In this document: positions 16,129-24,531 of the stretch, piece by piece | How the letters are laid out: each line of letters begins with the position of its first letter | Position numbering within the stretch: position 1 is the stretch's first letter | Origin: Bacteroidota bacterium | GTDB lineage: Bacteria > Bacteroidota > Rhodothermia > Balneolales > HLUCCA01 | Reading direction: 5' to 3' | NCBI GenBank assembly: GCA_020832235.1 | Contig: JAFIEZ010000001.1 | Span: forward strand, 1-44,055 | DNA length: 44,055 nt | Translations under genes and position numbers: made by a program | The notes under the pieces: model-generated | What the model saw: the letters and a program-made list of their open reading frames with translations, nothing else | Databases searched by the model: none | Told to the model about the DNA's origin: nothing

Positions 16129-17240
16129 TAAAAAAGCACTGTTTTACAGAAGAGTGGCTGGATGGATTTAAAAAACAAAAAGACCACAAGCGAATCGACA
16201 AAATTGTTTTGGAAAAAATGATTTATGCTTTGCATTTGCTGGAACGTTTAAAAAGCAACGGCCTCGACTTTGTTTTTAAAGGTGGTACCAGTTTGTTGCT
16301 ATTATTGGAAACAGATAACCGATTCTCCATTGATATCGACATTATCAGTAATACGGACCGAAAAGAACTCGAAGAGATATTGCAAAAAGTCACCGATTCT
16401 TCAAATTTCACTGGCTTTGAACTTGATGATCATCGTAGCTATCAACCAGGAGTTCCTAAGGCACATTATAAATTCTCGTTTGATTCAACAACTAAAGGAA
16501 AATATCCTGGTACTATCCTGTTGGATATTCTCATAGAAGATTCTATTTATCCAGATTTGATTGAAAAGCCTGTTATTACCAAATGGATAGAATCAGATAA
16601 CGAGACCCTGGTCTCTATGCCGACCATTGATTCAATTACAGGAGATAAACTCACGGCATTTGCTCCAAATACTATTGGAATCCCCTACTTCAAGGGGAAA
16701 GACCAACAATCATTTTCAATGGAGATATGCAAGCAGCTTTTCGACCTGAGTAAACTATTCGAGAACATTCAAAGCATGGGAATAGTATCTGCCAGTTTCC
16801 ATGCTTTTGCCAAGCATGAAATCACTTATCGGGAAAATGCAACTGCGGGACTCGATTTCACTCCAGATATGGTGCTGCAAGATACTATTGATACATGTAT
16901 AATCTTGGCTAAGCGTGGTCGAGGCTCAACCGATGAAAAGGCAAAGTTCAGAGAATTGCAAAGAGGCATAACAGCATTTGGGTCGGGGTTTTTAATGACC
17001 GGCAATTTCAGGATAGATAATGCAGTATCGGCGTCTGCCCGAATAGCCTACCTAGCTGCTAAGCTTATGGTTAACGACCTCTCACCAATCTCCTACTTTA
17101 AAGACCAAGACATTAAAGATCTCAACATTCAAGACCCTAACTGGAATTATCTAAACCGTTTAAAGCGACACCCGGATAAGTCTGCATTTTTCTACTGGTA
17201 TCATACAGTTCGACTTCTACAGACTAACAACGATAATTAA
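16125..17240 (+). CDS. AbiEii-type nucleotidyltransferase toxin
   Basis: The product is 371 aa from a GTG start coupled to the antitoxin stop. The nucleotidyltransferase signature is at about residues 48-75: FVFKGGTSLLLL followed by FSIDIDIIS, giving the GGTS motif and the paired aspartates that bind metal and nucleotide. A later KLTAF segment is also typical. AbiEii toxins are nucleotidyltransferases that can modify tRNA or block growth; they act in phage abortive infection and plasmid or island stability. The full family length suggests an intact toxin. The low GC matches the antitoxin. Confidence 0.85.
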   Translation: MIKKHCFTEEWLDGFKKQKDHKRIDKIVLEKMIYALHLLERLKSNGLDFVFKGGTSLLLLLETDNRFSIDIDIISNTDRKELEEILQKVTDSSNFTGFELDDHRSYQPGVPKAHYKFSFDSTTKGKYPGTILLDILIEDSIYPDLIEKPVITKWIESDNETLVSMPTIDSITGDKLTAFAPNTIGIPYFKGKDQQSFSMEICKQLFDLSKLFENIQSMGIVSASFHAFAKHEITYRENATAGLDFTPDMVLQDTIDTCIILAKRGRGSTDEKAKFRELQRGITAFGSGFLMTGNFRIDNAVSASARIAYLAAKLMVNDLSPISYFKDQDIKDLNIQDPNWNYLNRLKRHPDKSAFFYWYHTVRLLQTNNDN

Positions 17241-17392
17241 ATAGCCTCATCAGAAACGGGCTTAAAATAGTATGATCTTGAGGAAATGGTGCCAAATTGT
17301 CGAGAGCCCCGTTTGCATGATAAAGACAACCGTCTACCTGCTCAGCACACTACCTAACCAATCAGTGCGCCCGCCACACGACCGTATACCCT

Positions 17393-18109
17393 TCAACACA
17401 CCCCGTCCGGACCGCACACGTCACCGTCGGTTCCGGCCACGTTTACAGGTTTCATCTCTTCCCGAATTTTCTCCAACACCTGCACAAAAACCGATATCGG
17501 CTGGGCTCCCGAAACCGCATACTTCTGATTCACCACGAAGAACGGAACCCCCTGAATTCCCAGTCGTTGTGCGGTCATGATATCGGCATCAATCTCTTTT
17601 TCGAGGGCTGCATCCCCCAGAGCCTCTCGGATGAGGGCTTGGTCGAGTCCCGCCTGTGCGGCAACATCCACCAGATAATCCGTACGGTCGATGTTGGCTC
17701 CATCGGTGAAATAACCCTTGAGCAGCCGCTCCTTCACTTCGTTCTGCACCCCTTCTTTCTTGGCCAGATACAGCAGGCGATGCGCCTGACGACTGTTGGC
17801 CGGCACGGTCTTGCTGAAATCAAATTCGAGTCCCGCCTCGCGCGCCCTTTCTTCCATCTGATGGTGGATCTGTTGCGACTGTTCCACCGACCACCCTTTC
17901 CGCTTGCCGAGCTCCTCGTAAATGGACCCCTCCGGACGGGTAATGGCATCGGGCGCGAGCTCGAAACTGTGCCATATTATATTCACATTATCCCGCAGTC
18001 CGGACTGCTCGAGGGCCTGCTCAAGATGGCGCTTGCCAATGTAGCAAAACGGACAAACTACGTCAGACCAGATGTCGATTTCGATGGGGGCAGATTGGAG
18101 TTGTTTCAT
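17393..18109 (-). CDS. DsbA-family oxidoreductase, FrnE-like
   Basis: The product is about 238 aa from ATG 18109; an upstream start at 18172 would overlap the preceding gene and add a tail not seen in the family. The thioredoxin-like active site WSDVVCPFCYIGK is near residues 14-26, with the helical insertion in the middle and GIQGVPFFVVN with the cis-proline near 190. A C-terminal CGPDGVC adds two more cysteines, as in some FrnE proteins. There is no signal peptide, so it is cytoplasmic. FrnE-like proteins catalyse disulfide isomerisation and help under oxidative stress. Confidence 0.9.
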   Translation of the reverse strand: MKQLQSAPIEIDIWSDVVCPFCYIGKRHLEQALEQSGLRDNVNIIWHSFELAPDAITRPEGSIYEELGKRKGWSVEQSQQIHHQMEERAREAGLEFDFSKTVPANSRQAHRLLYLAKKEGVQNEVKERLLKGYFTDGANIDRTDYLVDVAAQAGLDQALIREALGDAALEKEIDADIMTAQRLGIQGVPFFVVNQKYAVSGAQPISVFVQVLEKIREEMKPVNVAGTDGDVCGPDGVC

Positions 18110-18165
18110 AGCAGCAGGCTTGGGCGTGAATATGGTGGTTAAAATCACGGGTAAGTTACGGGAAA

Positions 18166-19623
18166 TTACCACACCCCGTAACGCAGCGTTACGCCCGTCA
18201 TGCCGAAACTGATTTCGCTGCTGGTGAGGTCGCCCAGCGGGTATTTAGTGAAAAGCTCAATGGCAATGGGATTTCGTCCGGGACGAAATGCATACATGAC
18301 CGACACGTTCAGCAGCCGGCCGGCATCCACCCGTTGAAAAGCCCCTGTAGTACTGCGAGTTTCGTAGGTTTCTACCGATGCGTTGGTCCAGACGCTTCCT
18401 TCGGTACCGGCTAACACCACACCTCCATACCGAAATCCCTCCGCTACTGACGACTCGTTCAGGTAGACCATAGATGAAACCCCGGCGGCAATGGATAATC
18501 CCCGCTCAGCTTTACGATACACCTCGAAAACGCCCTGCAGCGGGACTTCAAAAGCCAGCAAATTGTATCGCGTTTCGGTGGTAATGCGGGCATTAACTTC
18601 ACCTGCCCGCGATGGAATGGCACCGACTTGCTGAGCCACATCCGGATTCGCAGTTGCGAACTGATTATACGCGAGGAGTCCGCCGGTGGAAAGGCTGATG
18701 CGACGGGTGATCTGCCAATGACGCAAGGCTCCGGCGGTGAACCCGATTCCATCGGTACCACCCTGAGCGGTGTGCGTGGTGTTGGTGCCCATGACCAAGG
18801 AGGCGCGGTTGCGGGATGCAGACCCTGGTGAGCTCAGCTCGTGGGTTTCATAGCTTTCGGGCGGGGCAGCGGCAAACGCCGTTCGGAGAGGGCCTTCGGT
18901 GAGCGGATATCCGTTTTGCAGGATGTCTGCTTCGACCGGTGCATCGCGAAGCGTATCGGTAGCTCCAGGGTGAAGATTCTGAGCGATGGTGTTTTCGCGA
19001 AGGGTATCGGTAGGCATGGAACGGTGGCCCTGCGCAATTGCATCATCACGTTGGGTATCGGTAGGTACAGGATGCAGATTTTGTGCACGGTCATTTTCAG
19101 GATGGAGGGATTCATGGAGGGAATCGTCCTGCGCTGCATATAACTGCGTCACATGGTCCGGACTATCCGGGGGAGCATCCGTGACGGCGTCATTCGGAAC
19201 AGCGCTGCTCGTGACTGGTTCGCCCGGAACGGTGCTGCCAGCTGAAGCAGTACCACTCGTGAAAGTTTCTATAGGAACCACGGCATCATTCCTGATAGTA
19301 CTTTCCAGAGCGGAGCCACTCGGAGCGGAACCACCCGAAACCGTACTTTCCGGAATCACAGCGCCATTCGTAACCGATTCACTCGCAACATCGCCTCCCG
19401 GAGCGCCCCCCTCCCGCCAATCCAATCCGTAATATCCAATCACAGCCAATACGCCCAAGGCCAGCACTAGCCCGGCCACCATCCGCACCCAACCCGGAAA
19501 CCTCGCAGCCCTCCCCTTCAGCGACTGCTCCAGTCGAGCCAACGCGGCAGGATCAACCTCCTCATGGTAGGCATCAAAGACCTCCCGCACCGAGTCGGCA
19601 AAACGCTCATCGAACGGTTTCAT
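18166..19623 (-). CDS. Sigma-factor-linked inner-membrane plus beta-barrel protein
   Basis: The product is 485 aa. Residues 1-45 are cytoplasmic and helical (RFADSVREVFDAYHEEVDP), then one membrane helix (MVAGLVLALGVLAVIGYYGL, about 47-66). A long Ser/Thr/Pro-rich stretch (about 70-255) includes three 17-residue repeats, and the C-terminal 210 residues look like a small outer-membrane barrel. Its start overlaps the stop of the ECF sigma gene by four bases (19620-19623), so it is probably the sigma regulator. N-terminal anti-sigma-like regions with C-terminal barrels are common next to ECF factors in Bacteroidota; spanning both membranes is inference. Confidence 0.7.
   Translation of the reverse strand: MKPFDERFADSVREVFDAYHEEVDPAALARLEQSLKGRAARFPGWVRMVAGLVLALGVLAVIGYYGLDWREGGAPGGDVASESVTNGAVIPESTVSGGSAPSGSALESTIRNDAVVPIETFTSGTASAGSTVPGEPVTSSAVPNDAVTDAPPDSPDHVTQLYAAQDDSLHESLHPENDRAQNLHPVPTDTQRDDAIAQGHRSMPTDTLRENTIAQNLHPGATDTLRDAPVEADILQNGYPLTEGPLRTAFAAAPPESYETHELSSPGSASRNRASLVMGTNTTHTAQGGTDGIGFTAGALRHWQITRRISLSTGGLLAYNQFATANPDVAQQVGAIPSRAGEVNARITTETRYNLLAFEVPLQGVFEVYRKAERGLSIAAGVSSMVYLNESSVAEGFRYGGVVLAGTEGSVWTNASVETYETRSTTGAFQRVDAGRLLNVSVMYAFRPGRNPIAIELFTKYPLGDLTSSEISFGMTGVTLRYGVW
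18928..19080. repeat. Three 51-base in-frame tandem repeats (17 aa each)
   Basis: Units encode segments built on (N/G)xx(P/S)xxTDTxR followed by IAQ or similar, exactly 17 residues long. GGTATCGGTAG recurs in each unit. They lie in the periplasmic linker of the sigma-linked protein and keep the frame. Confidence 0.75.
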
Positions 19624-20162
19624 GATCGCCCTCCGAATTGATTGATGTACAAATATTGCAGCCGTTGTCGGGCGCGGGTCAGATTCGAACGGGATGTGCC
19701 CGGCGAGATGTCGAGCAACCCGCCGATTTCATCGTGACTATATCCTTCTACCTCGAAAAGGTTGAAGACCAGGCGTTGCATGGGAGGAAGCTGGTCAAAC
19801 AATCGGATGATGTCTTCGGCGTTGAGCTGCAGCTCCTGTGTTGCCTGGTATTCGATTTCGGGTACATCCTGATCGGTAAGCATGTGCGCATGATGCCGGC
19901 GCGCAGCGCGGTAATGGTCGAGCGCGGTGTTCACCAAAATGCGACGAAACCAGGCTTTGAAGGGCCGTTCGGAGTCGTATCGATCGAAATGTTCAAATAC
20001 TTTCATGAAGGCATCATTTACCATTTCCAGCGCCTCCTCCCGATTGAAGGCATAACGCAGGCAAACCGACATAGCGAAGGCATAGTACCTTGTAAAAAGG
20101 TCTTTCTGGTGCTTTGGGGACCGTTCCCGGCATCCGTTGATTAACTCCTGATCGGGATTCAA
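19620..20162 (-). CDS. ECF-type RNA polymerase sigma factor
   Basis: The product is 180 aa, probably starting at TTG 20162; there is an in-frame stop a few codons upstream and no ATG before the conserved region. Region 2 is seen at residues 20-90 (LFTRYYAFAMSVCLRYAFN, DAFMKVFEHFDRYD, FKAWFRRILVNTALDHYR) and region 4 at 120-175 (LPPMQRLVFNLFEVEGYSH, GLLDISPGTSRSNLTRARQ). It is coupled to the downstream membrane protein gene, which likely controls it. Targets are not visible here. Confidence 0.93.
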   Translation of the reverse strand: MNPDQELINGCRERSPKHQKDLFTRYYAFAMSVCLRYAFNREEALEMVNDAFMKVFEHFDRYDSERPFKAWFRRILVNTALDHYRAARRHHAHMLTDQDVPEIEYQATQELQLNAEDIIRLFDQLPPMQRLVFNLFEVEGYSHDEIGGLLDISPGTSRSNLTRARQRLQYLYINQFGGRS

Positions 20163-20268
20163 TGGGGTGGTTTAGTCGATATCTGGTGCATTGTTGATTA
20201 TGCATAACCTACTGCCATCAGCGATCAGGAGCAATAGTTGCGTATTGCGGAGGGAGGCATCGTACACA

Positions 20269-21576
20269 TCACTCTGCGCGGGGATCAACCACATGTCCCA
20301 TGAACAGTAAAGTATTGGTCGTTCGCTCACGAATTCCGTACAAAAACGGTCGATCGATGACGAAGGTAGGCTTTGTCGGTTCGGGTCCCACACTAGTAAC
20401 CCGTATCCCTATGGTCGTCACGGCCGCTGCCTCCGTACCTTCTTCGTTAACGTCGATGTAGGAGTCCTGCTTCACGAAGCCTACAAATACCGGCGTGTCC
20501 GACAGGGCTGAAAAATCGGCTGCTTCGGCAGCAAAAGCGTTCTGCATACCCAAATTCTGCAGGGTTTCATTAAGGAAGAAACTGTTTGTGCGGTACTTGA
20601 ATTTGGGCAGGTACACATCCGCAGCCATCCATTCGTTGGTGCTGCCAAGCCGGCGGGTTACCTCCAGCCACTCCTCGCCGTCGAAGGCGTTCATAAAGGA
20701 CTCAAACTCATGATCATCGGGAATTACAATGACCATAGAAAAGTTTCGTCGACCATATGGAAGTTCCACAACGCGGTATCCCTCGCCGGACGTGTAACGC
20801 GCGGTCACTTCACCCGACATAGTCGGAACCTGGGCGGTAGAACCATCCGCAAACGTAAACGTTCTGTCCCGCGTAGCGCTCTCATCAAATTTGTTGGTCC
20901 AGCTGCCTTTGTAATAAATCGCATTCATAAGCACCATCACCAGGTCGGGCGTTAGCTCATCCAGCACGTTTTCGATGAGGCCGTTGGTGTTATCCGATGC
21001 CCATTGATTGATCACATCCACCGAACGGGGATCACTGAAATCGAGGTCCTGTACCAGGGCATCAAATTCCGCTTTCAAGGCGTCGGTAAATGTAGGTTTG
21101 ACATCGAATACATGGTGATAAAACACGCTGTTGGCCAGACTTAGCTTCACGGTTTTGTCGGCTTCGAGCAGCTGTTTCACGAGGTCGCGGTACACACGGT
21201 TGATGTCGGCAATATCCAGATCGGCAGGATACCCGAGCATATCGCGAATCTGGGTGTAGGTCTCTCCTTCTGCGCCATTAAGCAGCATGGTGAGGGCAGC
21301 CGACGCACTCAGGGGCGAAAGCATCAGGTTTTTCTGGAGGTTGTCAGAAGCGGCTTCCATGTAGAAGGACACCCCAAAGCGATTATTTTCTTCAATAACC
21401 TCGACCGACTGGGGGATGAGGCTAAACTCAAATGGCTCCGGGATTTCATCAGCTTCGTTGGCATCTTTGACATCGCAGGATGCCAGCGTGAATACAGTCA
21501 GCAGCGTAAACAGAGCTGCAAAAAGCGGGAACAGGGCAGCACGGAAACGGAATGGGTGGGATGGTATCGTCATCAT
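20269..21576 (-). CDS. Serpin, lipoprotein form
   Basis: The product is 435 aa, typical serpin length plus a signal. Residues 1-40 form a lipoprotein signal ending TLASCDVKD, so it is anchored to a membrane, probably exposed to periplasm or surface. Serpin core motifs include LSPLSASAALTMLLNGAEG, LANSVFYH, LMNAIYYKGSW and the C-terminal FVIDRPFLYGIRE. The reactive-loop hinge is canonical for inhibitory serpins (EEGTEAAAVTTIG), so the protein should trap serine or cysteine proteases. Counting from the hinge puts P1 near Thr in RVTS, but this is approximate. It starts on ATG 21576 or 21573 and appears monocistronic. Confidence 0.93.
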   Translation of the reverse strand: MMTIPSHPFRFRAALFPLFAALFTLLTVFTLASCDVKDANEADEIPEPFEFSLIPQSVEVIEENNRFGVSFYMEAASDNLQKNLMLSPLSASAALTMLLNGAEGETYTQIRDMLGYPADLDIADINRVYRDLVKQLLEADKTVKLSLANSVFYHHVFDVKPTFTDALKAEFDALVQDLDFSDPRSVDVINQWASDNTNGLIENVLDELTPDLVMVLMNAIYYKGSWTNKFDESATRDRTFTFADGSTAQVPTMSGEVTARYTSGEGYRVVELPYGRRNFSMVIVIPDDHEFESFMNAFDGEEWLEVTRRLGSTNEWMAADVYLPKFKYRTNSFFLNETLQNLGMQNAFAAEAADFSALSDTPVFVGFVKQDSYIDVNEEGTEAAAVTTIGIRVTSVGPEPTKPTFVIDRPFLYGIRERTTNTLLFMGHVVDPRAE

Positions 21577-21653
21577 AATAGTCAGATGGTTGATGTTCGG
21601 TGATGTGTATACCTGTAGGTACGGAGGCCGCAGGCCAAACGCTGCATGGGAAA

Positions 21654-23030
21654 TTAAATTCCAATCTCAATCTGAAAACGAAGATACCAATCTTCGGTAG
21701 AGGGACGGGCATCGGCCTGCCATACGGTCTCCGTTCGGGTGACCTCCGCCTGCAGTTTCAGGGTATGCTCCCAGATGTATCGGGTAAGACCAAAACTCAG
21801 CTGATTTACATCCGGAAACACCGCACCTGCATTTCCCCGGGTATGTTGCACCGAATACCGACCAATAAGCTCATAGTTGGATGGGAATATATAGCTGAGC
21901 TGCCAGTCGTGCCCGTTACCGGCAAACACGCCAACTACAGGTCCGGGCGCCGGGTCACCACCAATTACCTGAAATGGCGTGCTTACGGTTAGAGGATTCC
22001 CCTCAACCGAACGACTCATATAGGCATACATGGCCGCAAACCCCTTGTATTTAAACATCGCATCCACAAAAAAGGACGTTAAATCACGGGTTTCAAAAAG
22101 CTCTGTGCCGGTTTGTCCCTGCGAGCGACGCGCTCCATAGTTCACATGATAGGTGGTTGCTAACAGCAGCTTGGGTGTTTGTTCGCGCAGGATGTCGCCT
22201 TCAAAGAACATCCCCCCTCCACTTAACGCACCAAACGGCATGAGCTCTACACGACCGGTATAAGCCAGATCTGTACTCGGACTTTTTGTCCAGTTTCGAC
22301 CATTACCGGTACTCACAGCGGTTTTGATGTTCCATGAAAAGGCATTCTCGTCTTCGTTGAGGTAGTACGCATGTACTCCATAATCACGGTCGATGGTAAA
22401 TCTTGCGTTGTTAATGCTCCGATCGGTAAGCTGAAGCGCTCCGGAGGAATTCACGCGTTGGCGGTTCCCGGGAAGCTTGGTCTGACCGAAACCCAGATTA
22501 ACCCTATCATTTGGACGATAGAAAAACATGGCATCACGAATGACGTTCAGGTTCTCACCGTCTTCAAGCGCGCCCACATCGCCCGGAGCAAAGGACAGCT
22601 GAATAGCGTATAAAAAGCTGGGGTCACCCACAAAACCATCAAATCGTAATCGAAGTCGACGAACAACACCCTCCACACCATTATCGCGACCATCATTTAT
22701 ATTGAATGAGGCTCGATTTTGCATTCGAAACCGGATATTCATGCGAAAGGTACTATCGGGCGAGGTAATGCCAAGTCCGGATCCGTAGGTATAGTACGGC
22801 AAAGTCGGGAAGCGGATGTCGTCGTTGAGGAAATTCAGCACCAGAGCTAAACTATCAGGCTGATCGCTAGGTAGTACCATACCCACTACCGATTCAGTTA
22901 TCGTATTAAATGTCAGCTGGTCGCCACTGTTCAGAGAGTGAGCTGTTGAAAGTGGTTTTGCGCTCATGACCAAGGGTATAGCAAGAACATTCAACGATAT
23001 GAGAATAAATCGAAGATTCGGAATTTTCAT
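21654..23030 (-). CDS. Phosphate-selective-type porin (OprO/OprP family)
   Basis: The product is about 458 aa from ATG 23030; a longer frame to 23090 would put a polar extension before the signal peptide. The signal peptide is LRFILISLNVLAIPLVMSA. The barrel shows family features: FRMNIRFRMQNRASFN, RRLRLRFDGF, FYRPNDRVNLGFGQTKLPG and NNARFTIDRDYG, with strand alternation to the end (WYLRFQIEIGI). These fit the porin O/P family, used for phosphate or general anion uptake. There is no transporter partner beside it, so specificity is open. Confidence 0.85.
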   Translation of the reverse strand: MKIPNLRFILISLNVLAIPLVMSAKPLSTAHSLNSGDQLTFNTITESVVGMVLPSDQPDSLALVLNFLNDDIRFPTLPYYTYGSGLGITSPDSTFRMNIRFRMQNRASFNINDGRDNGVEGVVRRLRLRFDGFVGDPSFLYAIQLSFAPGDVGALEDGENLNVIRDAMFFYRPNDRVNLGFGQTKLPGNRQRVNSSGALQLTDRSINNARFTIDRDYGVHAYYLNEDENAFSWNIKTAVSTGNGRNWTKSPSTDLAYTGRVELMPFGALSGGGMFFEGDILREQTPKLLLATTYHVNYGARRSQGQTGTELFETRDLTSFFVDAMFKYKGFAAMYAYMSRSVEGNPLTVSTPFQVIGGDPAPGPVVGVFAGNGHDWQLSYIFPSNYELIGRYSVQHTRGNAGAVFPDVNQLSFGLTRYIWEHTLKLQAEVTRTETVWQADARPSTEDWYLRFQIEIGI

Positions 23031-23124
23031 AATTTTATACGCCCTATTGATAGTCTGGTTGTCTATTTTAAAGTATAAATGTACACACAAATTCTAACCT
23101 GAACCTGAATCCCATAATACCACG

Positions 23125-24516
23125 TTAGCCTGCATCACGTACCCGCTCAACCAAGGCAGCCAACACCAATACTGATGGAGAGGTCACCGTAACGGGCGAT
23201 TTGCGGTCGCTCAATATGATTTCCAGGAGATTTCGGGCAGGATCGGCAATCACATCTACCACTTTGTTCAAACGATATTCTCGTGTGCGGGTATCGCCGG
23301 TAGTTTCGATGAACAACATCCGTCGATTGGTTATGATCACCTTGCCTTCCAGCTCCGTTTCGTAGCCCAGCTCACGATAAACCACCTTATCTTGCTGAAA
23401 TCGATTCAACACCCGTTCGTTCAGAAGGCGGACAGGCTCTATAACTCGGTAGGCAATTTCCCCGCGCACCAGCGGAACACCCGGATTGTCCAATTCATCT
23501 AAGGGTTGATCCATTTCATGGCGGATTTGAATAGCCGCCTCCATGAGTCCGCGTTCAGCCTGTATGGATGCAGCCGGGTCTTGCGATGCTTCGTCGAGCC
23601 CGAGCTCATCAATGAGCAGCAGCAAGCCCCCCTCCTCCTGCTCAGATAACAGATGATCTTCCAGGGCTGTCTCCAGTTCTTGACGGAATAGCGATTGCCG
23701 TACGCTTCGGGCAACATCCGCATCCAAAACCATGTGTGCTTCGATTTGCTCAAGCATGGACTTCCAGTATCTCGGCTTTGCCTCAGCATAGAGACACTCG
23801 TCGATAGCTTTTTCTACAAAAACAATATACCAGCGATGATGAAAACGGGGTTTGTAATCCTCCGGAACAGATGCATTAAACGCCTGCAGGGCTTTCAAAA
23901 TGGTTTCAGCAGACCGCTGAGAACCGGCATCTAGCCAAGCTTCCATTTGGTCGGTAAAAGCATACGCCTTGTTCATGCGCTGTTGATGCTGATGCCGGCC
24001 TCGAAAGGCAATGACCAAGGGTACCGTCAGCGATGCCAAAAACAACCAAAAATTAAAAAAGAGCAGCCATGCGGCAACGAGCAAGCTCAGAATGAGCGGA
24101 CGACGAATTTGACTGGATCCTCCAGGGGGGGGAGGCGGCAAGATTCGATCGGGCAGGTCTTGGGCGGCAGAGGGATAGGTAACTCCCGTGTCTTTGAATA
24201 AATCTGTACTACCGCCAGCGGAGGTAACGGGATGAAGCCTCTCGCCTGCGATGCCCTCTGCCGAACTCACCCCCGCCTGTTGCTGCCAAGCCCTGTTATC
24301 ACCGGAATCAGAACCTGCAGATCGCCCCTTACGACGGCCCGAATTCAGATTCTTTCGATAATATACCCCATGACGACCGCCATGCACATAGGGCATACCC
24401 CGGCTGTTCAGTCCCAACCGGGCACCTGTTATACCTGCTGAAATTCCAACACCTCCCTTGGAAAGGTTAAACCGAACCGGTCCGGTTTTAAACGCTTTTC
24501 TCAGGAAAAATGCCAT
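23125..24516 (-). CDS. DUF4236-domain protein with two membrane segments
   Basis: The product is 463 aa. Residues 1-55 are a DUF4236 domain (FNLSKGGVGISAGITGARLG, then YVHGGRHGVYYRK). A Pro/Gly linker (DRILPPPPPGGSS) follows, encoded partly by a C8 run at 24125-24132. Two adjacent hydrophobic segments near 138-170 make a membrane hairpin. The remaining 290 residues are mostly helical and acidic, ending with a beta-rich region (GKVIITNRRMLFIET) reminiscent of PH-like domains. Function unknown. It ends up 34 bases from the porin start region and 15 bases after the AbgT stop, so it may be co-transcribed with AbgT. Confidence 0.8.
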   Translation of the reverse strand: MAFFLRKAFKTGPVRFNLSKGGVGISAGITGARLGLNSRGMPYVHGGRHGVYYRKNLNSGRRKGRSAGSDSGDNRAWQQQAGVSSAEGIAGERLHPVTSAGGSTDLFKDTGVTYPSAAQDLPDRILPPPPPGGSSQIRRPLILSLLVAAWLLFFNFWLFLASLTVPLVIAFRGRHQHQQRMNKAYAFTDQMEAWLDAGSQRSAETILKALQAFNASVPEDYKPRFHHRWYIVFVEKAIDECLYAEAKPRYWKSMLEQIEAHMVLDADVARSVRQSLFRQELETALEDHLLSEQEEGGLLLLIDELGLDEASQDPAASIQAERGLMEAAIQIRHEMDQPLDELDNPGVPLVRGEIAYRVIEPVRLLNERVLNRFQQDKVVYRELGYETELEGKVIITNRRMLFIETTGDTRTREYRLNKVVDVIADPARNLLEIILSDRKSPVTVTSPSVLVLAALVERVRDAG

Positions 24517-24531
24517 ATTATCTGCAGTTTT

